Below the pieces are notes generated by a model. That model did not search any database. It saw nothing but the letters and a program-made list of their open reading frames with translations, and had not been told where the DNA came from. From Oscheius dolichura (taxonomy: Eukaryota; Nematoda; Chromadorea; Rhabditida; Rhabditidae), in assembly GCA_932521035.1 (NCBI GenBank), contig OW051497.1:8680001-8744000 (forward strand): a stretch of 64,000 nt of DNA, given 5' to 3'. This document shows, piece by piece, positions 39,893-51,260 of the stretch (position 1 is its first letter; the number at the start of each line of letters is the position of its first letter). A program made the position numbers and the translations under genes.

Positions 39893-40214
39893 TGGTCAAA
39901 GGCAAAAGGCATTGTTGGTTTCGGATCGGTGCGATGTAGGGCTCTAAAATTACATGCGTTACGGACCACCAGTAAGAAAAAAAACTGTAACAGGGTGGAA
40001 CCGTCACAGACTTTACAATTTCCGATAACGGATGCAAACAGATGAAGTTTGTTTTGATGTGTTCGTTGATCAGAAATACCGGTTCGCCCACATAATCTGT
40101 TTATCAGCCGGAAAGGCTGTTTTATAATGGCGGAACGAGCAGATTGCCACGCCTGCTGTTCCGCCTGACCATCTACAGAGACTGGGGAAAATTAGTCGGA
40201 AACGAGAGTCTTTA

Positions 40215-41355
40215 TTATCGATTCGTTCTTACGCTTGTGTTCAGTATTATTGACGATACGGTAGGTACGCGCGAAGAAGATTGAAAATAGTAGATCCAGT
40301 TGTAGTAGGCGGGAGTCATCGCAATCAACACGGTTCCTCCAATGGAGCCGAAAGCAGATAAAACAATAAATATCATATCAACCAGATCTGGGGACCATTT
40401 TACACTGGTCAATACAGACACTTACAAGCCGTTCCGAATATTTCCAAACTGAAAGCGACTATCGCCAAAAGTACCGGTATACTGACGAGAAGAAGAGGTA
40501 TAAAAGACTGTAGACCCAGCTGAAGTAGAAAGCGATGCTGTAGTTTTTTTAACTTTTGTGACATGACAAGTGCACTAGTTTCTTTAAACGATAAGTAGAG
40601 AAGGGACATATTGACCGTGGTGAAGAGGATAATCAAAATAACTAGTGGAATAGCACCGAACAAGACAACCGAACCATAAGCATAGATTATCATATCTTCT
40701 ACGGATAGAATCTCTTTGTTTACGCAGCTATAGGTCTAAATCATCGGTAATAGAACGTATAAAATACCAAGGTATGCTCCAATCTGCCCATTGTTACCAA
40801 GGATGTGTTTAAACTCACAAGATGAAGCATTTCAGCGACTTTGGAATCTCGTTGTTGAGCCATAAAAATAGATATTGAACCAATTAAAGAAGTCCCATAA
40901 CCAACAACCATGATAGGGGCAATATAGAGAGGCAATAGTCTCTTCGTCCCTCTGGCTACTTCGTAACGATAGCAGAATAAGTGAAGAATACTGCCAAAAG
41001 ACAGGAAGATGAGAATTTGGAATGATCCCAGGATAACCTTATTAGGTAGGATTCCTCTCAAATAACCGGTCATATAACCCATGGGAAGAGGTAGCAAGAT
41101 GACAGGCTTTATTAGAAAACTTATCTAAAAGACTTTGATTTTAGAAGAGACACAGGAGTTTACTGAAATGTCTGTTAGAAATGTTAGAATCTGATGGTAG
41201 AGGAGAAACCATCGGTAGATCCTCATGTGTGAAGTAGATCTCCATATTATGCAGTAAATGACATAGGGATTCAATATAAAGGCAACGCCAGAGAGATACG
41301 GAAGGACGGTTATATATAGTTTTGGTTGCAAAATGAATGCCGGACATACAATCAT
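40215..41355 (-). CDS. Nematode serpentine chemoreceptor, SRH/SRI-like class
   Basis: Seven-transmembrane receptor of the nematode Str-superfamily type, normally expressed in chemosensory neurons. Five exons on minus: 41355-41164, 41124-40819, 40735-40426, 40387-40215 are in-phase parts of one frame (introns 39, 83 and 38 nt), with the start taken at ATG 41355 (MIVCPAFILQPKLY). Hydrophobic spans include YLSGVAFILNPYVIYCII, YHQILTFLTDISISFLI, GSFQILIFLSFGSILHLF, IAPIMVVGYGTSLIGSISIF, AIPLVILIILFTTVNMSLLY, LGLQSFIPLLLVSIPVLLAI and MIFIVLSAFGSIGGTVLI. The loop before span 6 (SQKLKKLQHRFL) and the ending PAYYNWI match the SRH/SRI pattern. It is about 325 residues, typical for the class. The choice between SRH and SRI is uncertain. 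No stop interrupts it if the acceptor at 40736-40737 is used. Only four exons are mapped with confidence; a further 5' exon is possible. Confidence 0.8.
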
Positions 41356-41699
41356 CCAAAGAAATAGAAACGTCCGGTGGCAGCAAGGAGACAGCAGACA
41401 CAAATGAGGTGCCTTTTGTCTAATTGGCTATTGAAAAGCGGTCATGTACAAAGCTTTGTAAAACGCAGGAAATTTGTTCTTTAGGAATTAATGTGTTGGT
41501 CATCTTTTATGAACGCTCAGAAATCGTTAAACACCCTCTAAAACATCTACTCTAGCCATTAAACAATATGCTTTTTGAGACATTTATTAAGAACCTAGAC
41601 GGTCCACCGCAAAAAAAGAAATAATACTATAACAGCCAATGAAATCTCGTTCTCTGAACATCATTAAAACATTAGATACACACGTTGTTGAGCTGAAGG

Positions 41700-43854
41700 T
41701 TAGATGCTGGAGCAGGGATGCAGTTCCATTCGCGAGATGGACGTCCTCCCGCTTCCCTCAATCGTCACCTCGGAATCTGTACCCATATTGACTAATTGAG
41801 TACAGTACTCTGATCTCCGGGATGTGATGATCGTATTCAACTCACGACGATTGTAGCTTTCCTTTCTAATAGATCTAAGGATTAAAAGAAATGTTAAAGC
41901 GAGAGGAAAAGAAGCCTACTTGATAAATAAAGCTTTAAATGTTTGTCGGAAGCTGCTAGACATAAAGCAATAAATACTAAAATTTATGGGGTAGGTAGCC
42001 TAAAATAATAGTCTTTTGAACATGATGGGTGGGGGTGTAACTCACCATGACAAGCATATTACTCGCCAGGAGAAAGACAGCCGGAAACATGCCCTCAAGG
42101 AGAGTCAGTCGGATATTGAAGGTCTCACAAACACAGAGTAATGCCATGAATGCGGCCTGAGGCAGGTTCACTACCTAAAATCTCACTTTAAAGGACAAAA
42201 ATGATGACTCCTACCAAGAATAAGGACACAATCGCTACTAGCATAAGACTGGTCGAATTTGAGTCTCGCTGTCTCGCGGCTTCTTCGCTTCTCTTCTCTC
42301 TAGAATAATTAAAATGAGATTAGTTCCAATTTTAATGATTGCTCTACGTCCGTCACACGATCTCCTCCCAGCTACAGTATTTTTTTCATCTACCACTACT
42401 ATCTAAGGAGGATAAATAGGAGGAGAATTGCAGGGGTAAGCACAACTTTGGAAGGGGGTGGAAAAACGCCATTAAAAATAAAAACAAGAAGGCGGAAGCT
42501 ACAGACAAAACCACAACCACGAGCAGATACAATATACCTTATATTCGGCATAAAAAGAAGAATCGCGGACACTTGTTCTTGTGTCTTTCTAAATTTTATC
42601 CACTATGGACAGGCGAAAAAAACGAGAAAAAGAGCGATAGAGCATAGTACAGTATGAATTACGCAGGGCTCACCGTAAGAGACGCTGTTTTCTCCGTTGT
42701 GCTTTTCGAATCTCCTTGATTAAGAGGACATTTAAAATCACTAGAAGGACACTTGGCAGGATGATGAATCCAATGGTTCGGGTCCAGAAATACATGTTGA
42801 AGAAGACCGTCTGCCCGGTCACTTGTAGGAGAGGAGTCGGCGAGACGGTACACGCTCTGCAAATCCCTTGATTAGTCATTTTTTGAACATAGCGGGATTT
42901 CAAGGATTAATCCTTCGAAAGATTAAATATTTCCAAGAACGTGGAAGAGCTTCGATCAAAAAATAACTTACTTGATGTATTTCCATTCAGCATGACCTGT
43001 ATAGACCCATCCTTCTACCGTACCCAGGAAATAGTCAAATGATTTGGGTAAACCGCATATCACAGAGAAAGCCTGAATTATATCTAATGTCAGCAATTGG
43101 TCGGAAGTACCCCAATAACAACCGTCGCATATCTAACATTTCGAACATTGCATGTGGCCCGAGAATGAAGAGGATTGCTGATTGACACGTATCTAAACTC
43201 CGTACATTACAGTAGTACTACTTTGAGAGGATACCGTTGACCGGCAAGGAGTACAGTAAGCCACATGGCTATATTATGAAAGATTGGAGGCAGCGCGTCC
43301 ATACTGTATTTATGTAGATAGCACCACCATAATTGTAGCTCATTCATCCTGTCATGATATCTAGAACTCTCATTTTCTATAATTAGTGAGTCCTACCCCA
43401 TTGTGAAGAAGAATATTGTCCAGGGAAGGGGGATAAGCCCCACTAACAACTCGGCAATGGCCATATAACGGAGCACAACATTCGTCGGAGTGACCATATG
43501 CCGCTGAGAAAGTACAGCAGCCACTGCCAAGTTGGCCAAAACAGCCAGGAGCACAATAATAGGAAATATCTGGCCATAAACAGTCTGTTCCAAGTCTTCA
43601 TAATGCGAAAGCGGAAGAATCATGGCCCCGGTAATGCAGCGATGTTTACAACCATCGTAAAAATTTAACACCTCTTAAGAAAAGCATTACATCATAAGGG
43701 AAATGTCCTACCGCCTGGCTTGAAGACACATGCTTGAGCTTGTTTTATGACCGTTTCATTGAATCCCTCCGGCGAGCTGGGCCCACATCTGAAATTGTCG
43801 TCTATTGAAAAAAGGGGCGTCACGACGTGCTTACCTGATAGCCAACTCATTCAT
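41700..43854 (-). CDS. sprr-2: Sex-peptide/myoinhibitory-peptide receptor-like GPCR, complete
   Basis: Class A neuropeptide receptor at the neuronal plasma membrane. Exons on minus: 43896-43835 (ATG 43854), 43788-43712, 43673-43397, 43348-43235, 43192-43111, 43072-42972, 42856-42674, 42299-42215, 42174-42046, 41999-41920, 41874-41700. The extracellular N-terminus has an NET glycosylation site and several Cys. TM1-TM2 read YGQIFPIIVLLAVLANLAV, then VLSQRHMVTPTNVVLRYMA and LIPLPWTIFFFTMG, the hallmark of the SPR family. TM3 is PPIFHNIAMWLTVLLAGQRY, with QRY in place of DRY as in Drosophila SPR. Later parts are VTGQTVFFNMYFWTRTIGF with KEIRKAQRRKQRLL, and the TM7 segment NMLVMATYPINFSIYCFMS. The tail is Ser-rich and ends CSSI. 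It may begin one exon further upstream, since the frame stays open to the acceptor at 43897. Symbol assigned because tatn-1 is close by, as I recall for C. elegans sprr-2. Confidence 0.85.
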
Positions 43855-43896
43855 ATCAATAGAGTCCTTGATGAAGAGAACATTTTCCAACCAAGA

Positions 43897-46800
43897 CTGA
43901 AAACTCAATCAAGTATCTATTTTCCACTCGCTTTCTCATTTAATAGGGGAAGAACGGGAACGGAAACAATTACTAGGAGGGAAATCCCCGCCTTATGCAT
44001 ATGACATTCTGTTTTATAGGGAAGAAAAGAAGAAAAGATTTAAAGGAAAGATCAAATGAGTAGCGATATCCAGGAGTAGGGAGGGCAGCATACCCCCTCA
44101 ACTTTTTGCAACCTGATCCATATGAATAAGAGAGAAAATGAAGGGTAGCAGAAGATAAATAAGAGCGAGAGCAATCCAGCAGCAGGAACACTTCCCTCAA
44201 GAAAATTAAGCCACAGCTGGTTAAGACAGGTTGAGCATAGATGACTCCCTTTGAGGATATGAGAAGCCTTTTATTTGATGTGTTTTTCGCATGATATCTA
44301 CTGCGTAGAAGAGCGAGAGAGAGGGTTAATCTTCAGAAGGGCAAATCAAATTTTTTGAGTAGTGTCTCTCAGGCGGATAGGTGAGGAATACTTTTCTACC
44401 AAAACAAGAGCTATGATAAGTCTAGCCTGATTAAAAGTCTGGTCGATGTACTTTCTAACCTATGTTCCTCCAAAAACAAAGATTTGTGAAACAACGGTTT
44501 GTTTTTAGGTGAAATTCGCCTCTTCCTCGATACTAATTCATTTGTCTGGTTTGGAAATACACTCTCAGTCAGGAGAAGAAACCCCAAAATGATATTGCCT
44601 AGAAAGGTATGCTCATCAATCTCAAGAAGAGGAAACAAGTCATAGTACACGGCTTTAAACGTTGCTATAATAAATGAGGCAGCTATTTTTTCAGAAGGGA
44701 ACAACATTTTCGGAAAGCGTGGAGAGGGAAATAAAAGTAGATAGGGGTAGGTATGTAGGTAGCCACTCTCCCCTCTTTGAAACAGATTTGTTTTTCGCGA
44801 GAGGTGGAAGCGAAGCCAAATATTTTAAGCTAAATGAATTGCTTGAAGTACGTGAGAAATGCAGAGGAAGATATATGATGGGATTTTAAACAAATAGCTC
44901 CACAACCGGAGGTAAATACTCGTCCGTGCTGAAAAAAGGAATTTCCTCAGTTTTTGAAGTTCCTCTATTCAGTTATAGACGAAGAAGAGACAGCCAAAAT
45001 AAGTTGCCTTCTATCTGGCCGTTAAAATACGAAACTCCGCTAATAAACAATATTAGAAAAGGCCAAACAGCAGGAAAAAAAGGAGAACCAATCCAGGTAG
45101 GTGAAACCGATTTAAGTCAGGGATAATCCAAGCGGCAAGAAAATTGTGACACATAGCTAATACACCCCCTTGTCGAAGCGTAGTGTTTTGCTTTGCTAAA
45201 ATGAGCTCATATCGTAGGGGACGGCCAAGCCGCCCTCCCTCTTCCTGTGAAGTAGGTATGCTTGCTCTCTCAGTGGGGTTACTTGATGGGAAATCTTCAC
45301 ACCAAGTTGATGAGATCGAAACGGGAAAACGTAAACAATCAGGAAGCGGGTTTAGACTTTTTCCGTTGCTTTTGTGAGAAAATTAGAATAAAATTGAGAG
45401 AAAAGAGCAAAGTATCCATTTCTACGTCCCGGTACGGATTAATAACTTGGAAGGAAGGCCTTTTGATCTGAAAGAGGGTGGCAGTGAGTGGCAAAAACGG
45501 CTCCTAAGTTCCCAAGCAGCTTGGATTGCATCTCCTTGGACTCTATATCCGTGCCGGGTGCACTCTAACAGGGCGTTGTTTGCTGTTTACAATCATTGTA
45601 CCAGAGAGTTGAGGGTTAAGTATGCCCCAGGGTGTTGAAAATCGTCGTGACTAATGGCAGTTCGCCGGCTATGGGATCGTCATAAATTTCCTTATCTTTA
45701 AGGCAAATGACGCTATCCTGTCAAAATAGCCAAAAATAGGCAAGAGAAACAGTTGGGGAAATCGAGAAAGTATAATTGAAACCCCTTAACCGCAGCTGGA
45801 AAAAGGTTACGTTCGCATATTGCCCTTTATTTTGATTGAGCAGTGTGCAGGTGGTTTTTAAGATTAATTTAATAAGTATTTCTGCAATCTGTGCAGCTTT
45901 AAATGAGCGTAAAGTGAAGAATCCTACTTGCAGAACGCATACTCATCGGGAGGTATACCATTAATGGAAAAAGAGGCTTAAGCATCCTGTCAGCTGTTGG
46001 ACAAGAGGATGGGAGGTACTATGACGGGAGGCAGAAATGAAATGACTGGGATAGGAATAAAATCTTCTCCAGGGAGAATGATGAGCGGCGGCCCCCTCTA
46101 CTCTAAGAGCAGGCATACACTCCTCCTCGTCGTGGATAGAGTGCCATAAATACGGGCGGTTAATAGGCTTTCTCAGAGAAGTCAGAGACTATCCTTAAAG
46201 TAATTTTATTGCCTGCTATCTGAGTCTTAAGATCTTTGTCGGTTAAAAATCTCCGGAAAAACATTTTATCAACTCATTTTCTTAGAAGACCGATGTCTGG
46301 ACATACGCTTCACTGCCTCACTCCGTCTATCTGCGTTCTTCATTTAGTAGCTTAGCACTAGAGTCAAACTCACTGACGTAGAGCCCGTGACTCTCGAAGA
46401 CAACATATGGCTCTTAAAGTTAAAAGAACATCTATTAATTCGAGAAAGGGAGAACATCTTCAGGCGGCCTTAATCCTCCCCAAGGATTGCTTTTTGAAAG
46501 CTTAGCCAGGGGAGGGGGATGCCTTTTTCTCCGAGCCCCCCTATAAGCAACGTTTCCTATGCCGCAGGTCCTTGCACAAAGCGGAGTATAAAGTAGACAA
46601 GGAATTGAAAATAAACGGAAATTATTGGAAACTGCGCAAGATGAGCGGCACGTAGCCCCCATCTGTCATTAGCGGACCTTCTCGCATTTCTACTGATGCC
46701 GTTTTTGATAAATAGAATAGGTCTGTAATCCCCCAGTCTGACAACCTCTTTTTTCCCTTTTTTTTGTCATAAGCAATTTGTAGCCTTCCCAGAATATAGG

Positions 46801-49533
46801 ATGAGCCTACCTTTCTAACGGGATGATGTCGGCGATAGTGGATATGATCGGCATTACGGAGATTGGACGGATATTGTTCAGGGGGGCTGTATCCAGCTTC
46901 GAGAATCATTCTCTTTGAGGAGATTGGCACCGAGAGAGCGGGAGATTCCTTTTTTGGACCTAATTCAAAGGCCAGCCGACCGTGATACCATGGGGTACCC
47001 CTCCGTGTCCCCCTACTTCCTTAAGAACTCGTTCTCCCTCTAGCCCAATCAAATAGAGTCGGTTAACCAAGAAATCGGGGGCTTACGGAGAGCTGATAAA
47101 CGGTTTAGACTAATGGAAAGTGAAGTAAAATCTTGTGCAGCTGTGTTTGACTCATAGACAAGAGGCAGTCAAGGACCCTTCTGTTGCTAGTTCAACTACA
47201 GATAGACGACAATCGGAAGACGACCGATAACCTGAACCTAATGGATTTCTAGATACTAATAATAGACTGCGGCAAATTTAAGAACTAGATGAGGCGCGGG
47301 GGAGGAGGCTGATTCGTCTCCATTTGCAAAACAACCTAGAATACGATCCAAACTAGTAAAATCTCTCGTCTCCGCGAATCAAAAGATGCCATGAAGACTT
47401 ACCATTGCAGAAAAGACGGGAAAGAAGAGAAAAGTTGCTAAACTACATGTTTTCTACAAGACGCCCTGCCCTAAAGTTTTAACGCCAATCGGTTCCAATA
47501 ATCAATGGTTTCAATGAACTAACAGGCGTTCTTCCCCTATTGCAGTTGAACGAATGCACGAAGGCTTTTCAAACGAGATATCTATTTTTACAGTATTATA
47601 TCAGACAGGACAATGTGTCACATCAGGTTAGAACAAAAACCATACTGGTCGACACGGAGAAGAAAAAGAGAAACTTTCAAGAAGATTAAGATGAGTCTTG
47701 CGTAGGATTGAAAAGAAGACAGGAGGGAGTTGAGCGGAGGAAAAGCTTCGTGGAAGTGATTACCTCCTTTGTGTTAGTTTGATGAAATTGGTCACTGCCA
47801 GATTGGACGGGGAATTGGAGGTAACGAGAAAGGACAGATCTACTTCGAAGAACGGCTCTCAAAATGAGCATTTAACGACTGAAAAAAAAGAAGACTCAAC
47901 TCCAAAGCTCGGAATGAGAGAATTCTGGGCAAATTCTTCTCTTCAATCAAGGGATAATTGAAAGGAAGACGTAGAAGGAAACTTTTAATCTGTAAATAGG
48001 TCTTACTCAAGCTCCTCTCATCGTCATTGTTTGTTTTTCAGAGCGCGGATGTTTATTGGGTACCTTTTGAACTTAATCTTTTTACTCCGTATTTCAGGTC
48101 TATTTCCGAGTTGTTTTGCACAACATCGGGGCCGTAAACACCATTTGTAATTAAGAACAAACGCTCTAGATCTAGTAAGCTTTACGATTTAGCTTTTGTT
48201 GTGTTGTGCCCTCTGCTCGTTACAGTGCATCGTTACTTTGGGAGGTATCAGAAACGACGACTTGACCCTTAGTGCCTACCACATATTCAATTAAAGAATA
48301 CGGTATACCGTAATGGTTCTGCACGGCGAAATGTGTAGCTGCTAGCTTCCAGTGTCGGTATGATTCGTTTCACCCAAAACCTCTTCCCCATTCCGAAGAC
48401 AATAGACCCCGAGTTCTAGATAGGAGCTCATTTCCATTTTATGCCCCCGTTTGTCATTCAGGATCTTTAATGCGTACTGCAGAAGTTTTCCTTCTCTAAA
48501 ATTCAAAACCTAGGATTAAATCCCTTTAGATCATTTTTACTGTCCACAGGCCCTTGCGGAAAATAGAAGTCTACTCTGAGAAACCGACGTCATTTCTTTA
48601 TTTTTTCCTTTCTATGTTTATTGTTTACTTACTTTCACAGAGACCAGACAGTGGTTTTAAAGTAACTTTCTCACTGACTATTCTTACTTTATACTTGATC
48701 CCTAAAATGACCCGGTTCCTTTGGTAGCCAATAAACTTTTATTTCCTCCGCATCAGCGGTCCAAGATTGACAGTTGTTGCTATCTTGGGAAAAGCTTAGC
48801 CTACTCAAAAATTTAGTGACAACATAGATCTACAAACAGCGATAGGGTGCATTAGAGAGTTCAGTTCTCGGAGAAAAACACTCGACCTTATAAATCAGCT
48901 TCTGCAAGGAACTGACAGTTGGAAGCTTCTAACACGCGTGGCGTGGCCAGGAAGAATTCACAGAAACATTCCAACGGTAGTGAGAAAAACCGGTTAGAAG
49001 TTTGGAAATAGAGTCAGCTTCAAGTTTATCACTACTTAGGATGAAGCAGCTCTCTCCAGCAACTACCAGAGAAGTAAAGAGAGAACCAGCCTTCAAACAT
49101 GACGCCCGCGATCGCGCGGTCACATTTCGTTGCAATCTGTTCGCCCCTTATTCGCGCGGGCTAATTGTTGAACGCCTTGTTAGTAAAAAAGAACTGCTGT
49201 TCTATAGTCTATAAAGAAGTCGAAGTCGCCACAGTCGCTGTACAATATGTCTTCGTTCTCCCAACTACCCTTACTACCGGGGGAGACAGAAGAACAAGTA
49301 GAATATTGTATATTGAAATATATTTTATTTCTGAGATATACTGAGAAACAATACAACCCATATATTAGGTTCTGGACAAGTATGTACAAAAACATGAATA
49401 TAAAATTATTAAAGTCTGATATGGTCACGCGGGATCAAATATGAGATATTGGGAGACATTGGCCAAGTTGAGAACTTGGTTAAAGTTAATTGCGAAAAAC
49501 ATGGGGTAGAGGGGCAGATTTAAAAAAGAGAAC
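43897..49533. other. Gene-poor stretch (5.6 kb) with one candidate exon
   Basis: No gene could be assembled. The many open frames on both strands are short and without family motifs. The best candidate is 46959-46811 on minus: acceptor GAATTAG, donor GTAGG, open for about 49 codons with a polar sequence (PKKESPALSVPISSKR, YSPPEQYPSNLRNADH, HYRRHHPVRK). No partner exons were found, so it is not called as a gene. Part of the stretch must be the promoter of the GPCR at 41700-43854 and the 3' region of tatn-1. Confidence 0.4.
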
Positions 49534-51260
49534 CTAGAAGTCGGATTCTGAGCTGGCCAAGTCGCAGCCCTCATCACTGGATTCGGATGAGGAATCGAGG
49601 CAAATGGTACCGTACACTTTGTTGCAGAAACTGCTTATCCTTGTGGCGGCTTCGGCCATGGTGTCCTCGGGATGGGTAATCACGAGACGGATCCAACCGG
49701 GAGCAGAGAAAGCAGAGCCAGGGAAAGCAATCACAGATTCTTGCTGAAAAATAAACCATTAATCATGTGTCAATTTGGGGAAGTTTGATAGAAACTGATT
49801 GTAAAGGAATTGACAAACCAACCTTGATAACCTCCTGGACGAAGGAAACGTCGTCGCCGTAGAAGTTCTTGTCAACGCCGATCATCATGTACATGGCTCC
49901 TTGGGGCTTCAAGGGTGTAAGGCCGGGAACGTCCTTGAGGATGTCGTAGATCACCTCGGCGTTGCGGGCGATGACATTTCGGTTGTATTGGAAGTACGTC
50001 TCTGGCGTCTCTTTGAGGATCTTGGGAAGGGCTCCTTGGATCAGGGCACAGGGTCCGACGATCTTTTGAGAAAGGGCGATCATTCCATTCTTGACGTTGT
50101 TCAGGACACCGAATCTGTTGTGGATGATGAGCCAGCCCAATCTCCAGCCGGGAACCATCCATCTCTTGGCGAGACCATCGCAGGTAACAACGGGCACCTT
50201 CGGGGCCAGGCTGGCGATGGGATGGAACTGAGCTCCTCCATAGACCAAGTCACCATAGATCTCATCAGCGATGATGGACACGTGGTTGCGCTCGGCAATC
50301 TGAAAAGCGGCAATTAGTCTTGTACAGATGATGAGAGGTCTTGATCAGACAGGAAAAAATATTACCTTGAGGATTTCCATCAAATGCTCCTTAGGGAAGA
50401 CAACTCCGGTGGGGTTTCCGGGGTTGTTGATGATGATGGCTCTAGTGCGTTCATCGATGAGGGACTCGAGCTGTTCCAAGTCGATCAGTCCACCTCTCTT
50501 CATGTCCAGTTTGTAGGCTCTGTCTTCGATTCCTTGAGGGCGGCAGAGAGTGGAGTAGAGAGGGAAGCCGGGATGGGGGACGAGGATGTTGTCTCCGAAG
50601 TCAGCCATAGCTTCGATGGCGATCTGGAGAGCGTGAGAAGCTCCGCTGGCAAGGATGACATCTTCAGCTTGGAAAGGGGCAGCGGGTGTGGAGAATTTGT
50701 CGACAACGGCTTGGCGGGCAGCGAGTTCTCCAACTGATGGTCCATATCCGTCGTGTCTAAAGTTTCGTTTGGTTAAAGATGCCACTATTGTCAACTCACT
50801 TGTGAGAGAGCATAGATTCCGACATTGCTTGCATGGCAACCTCACTAGGAGGTAGTTTCCCCGTTATAGTAGGATCTCCTAGATTCAGCCGAATCACACT
50901 TTTGGCGGGGTTTGTTGGCACGTTCATGGCATCGGCTATTTTTCGGATGGGGTTGACAGTGTTGGTAGCGTGGAGAGAGACTGGAGCCATCTCCCATTGC
51001 TTTCCTTTCACACGTTTGGCGTGCTTCTGAAAAAGTTGGGTTGATAAGCTAATTTAGGCTCCCTCATTAACTACATCTTATCTAAATGGCGCCATGTCCT
51101 CTTTAAACTAGGTCAGCTCGCAAGAGAGAAAGATTGGACTCACCATCTCAAGGACAGCTTTCTCGAAGTTGTGAAGCTGGCAAGTGATCTCCTCGGGAGT
51201 TATCTGGTGGGCGGATTCAAGAATATCGAAAGTCATCTTCGTTGAACTGAAAACAGCCAT
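49534..51260 (-). CDS. tatn-1: Tyrosine aminotransferase, complete
   Basis: PLP enzyme transferring the amino group of tyrosine to 2-oxoglutarate, the first step of tyrosine breakdown. Five exons: 51260-51144, 51026-50800, 50756-50366, 50299-49823, 49743-49534. The core covers SVIRLNLGDPTITGKLP, HDGYGPSVGELAAR, the PLP-binding segment ILASGASHAL, LVPHPGFPLY, NNPGNPTGVVF, ADEIYGDLVY, the Schiff-base lysine motif CDGLAKRWMVPGWRLGW, GPCALIQGAL, PQGAMYMMIGV and FPGSAFSAPGWIRLVITHPE. All family landmarks are intact. Two features differ from vertebrate enzymes: an N-terminal leader of about 40 residues ahead of the core, and an acidic Ser-rich C-terminal extension (LDSSSESSDEGCD) that could be a phosphorylation or turnover signal. 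The neighbouring same-strand receptor at 41700-43854 matches the C. elegans gene order as I recall it. Confidence 0.96.

Noticed and set aside
40736-40738. Apparent in-frame TAG making the chemoreceptor a pseudogene
   Set aside because: The stop appears only if the acceptor at 40784-40785 is used. Using the next acceptor (TTTAG at 40736-40738, intron 40736-40818) removes the stop, keeps phase and gives the expected SRH-like loop.
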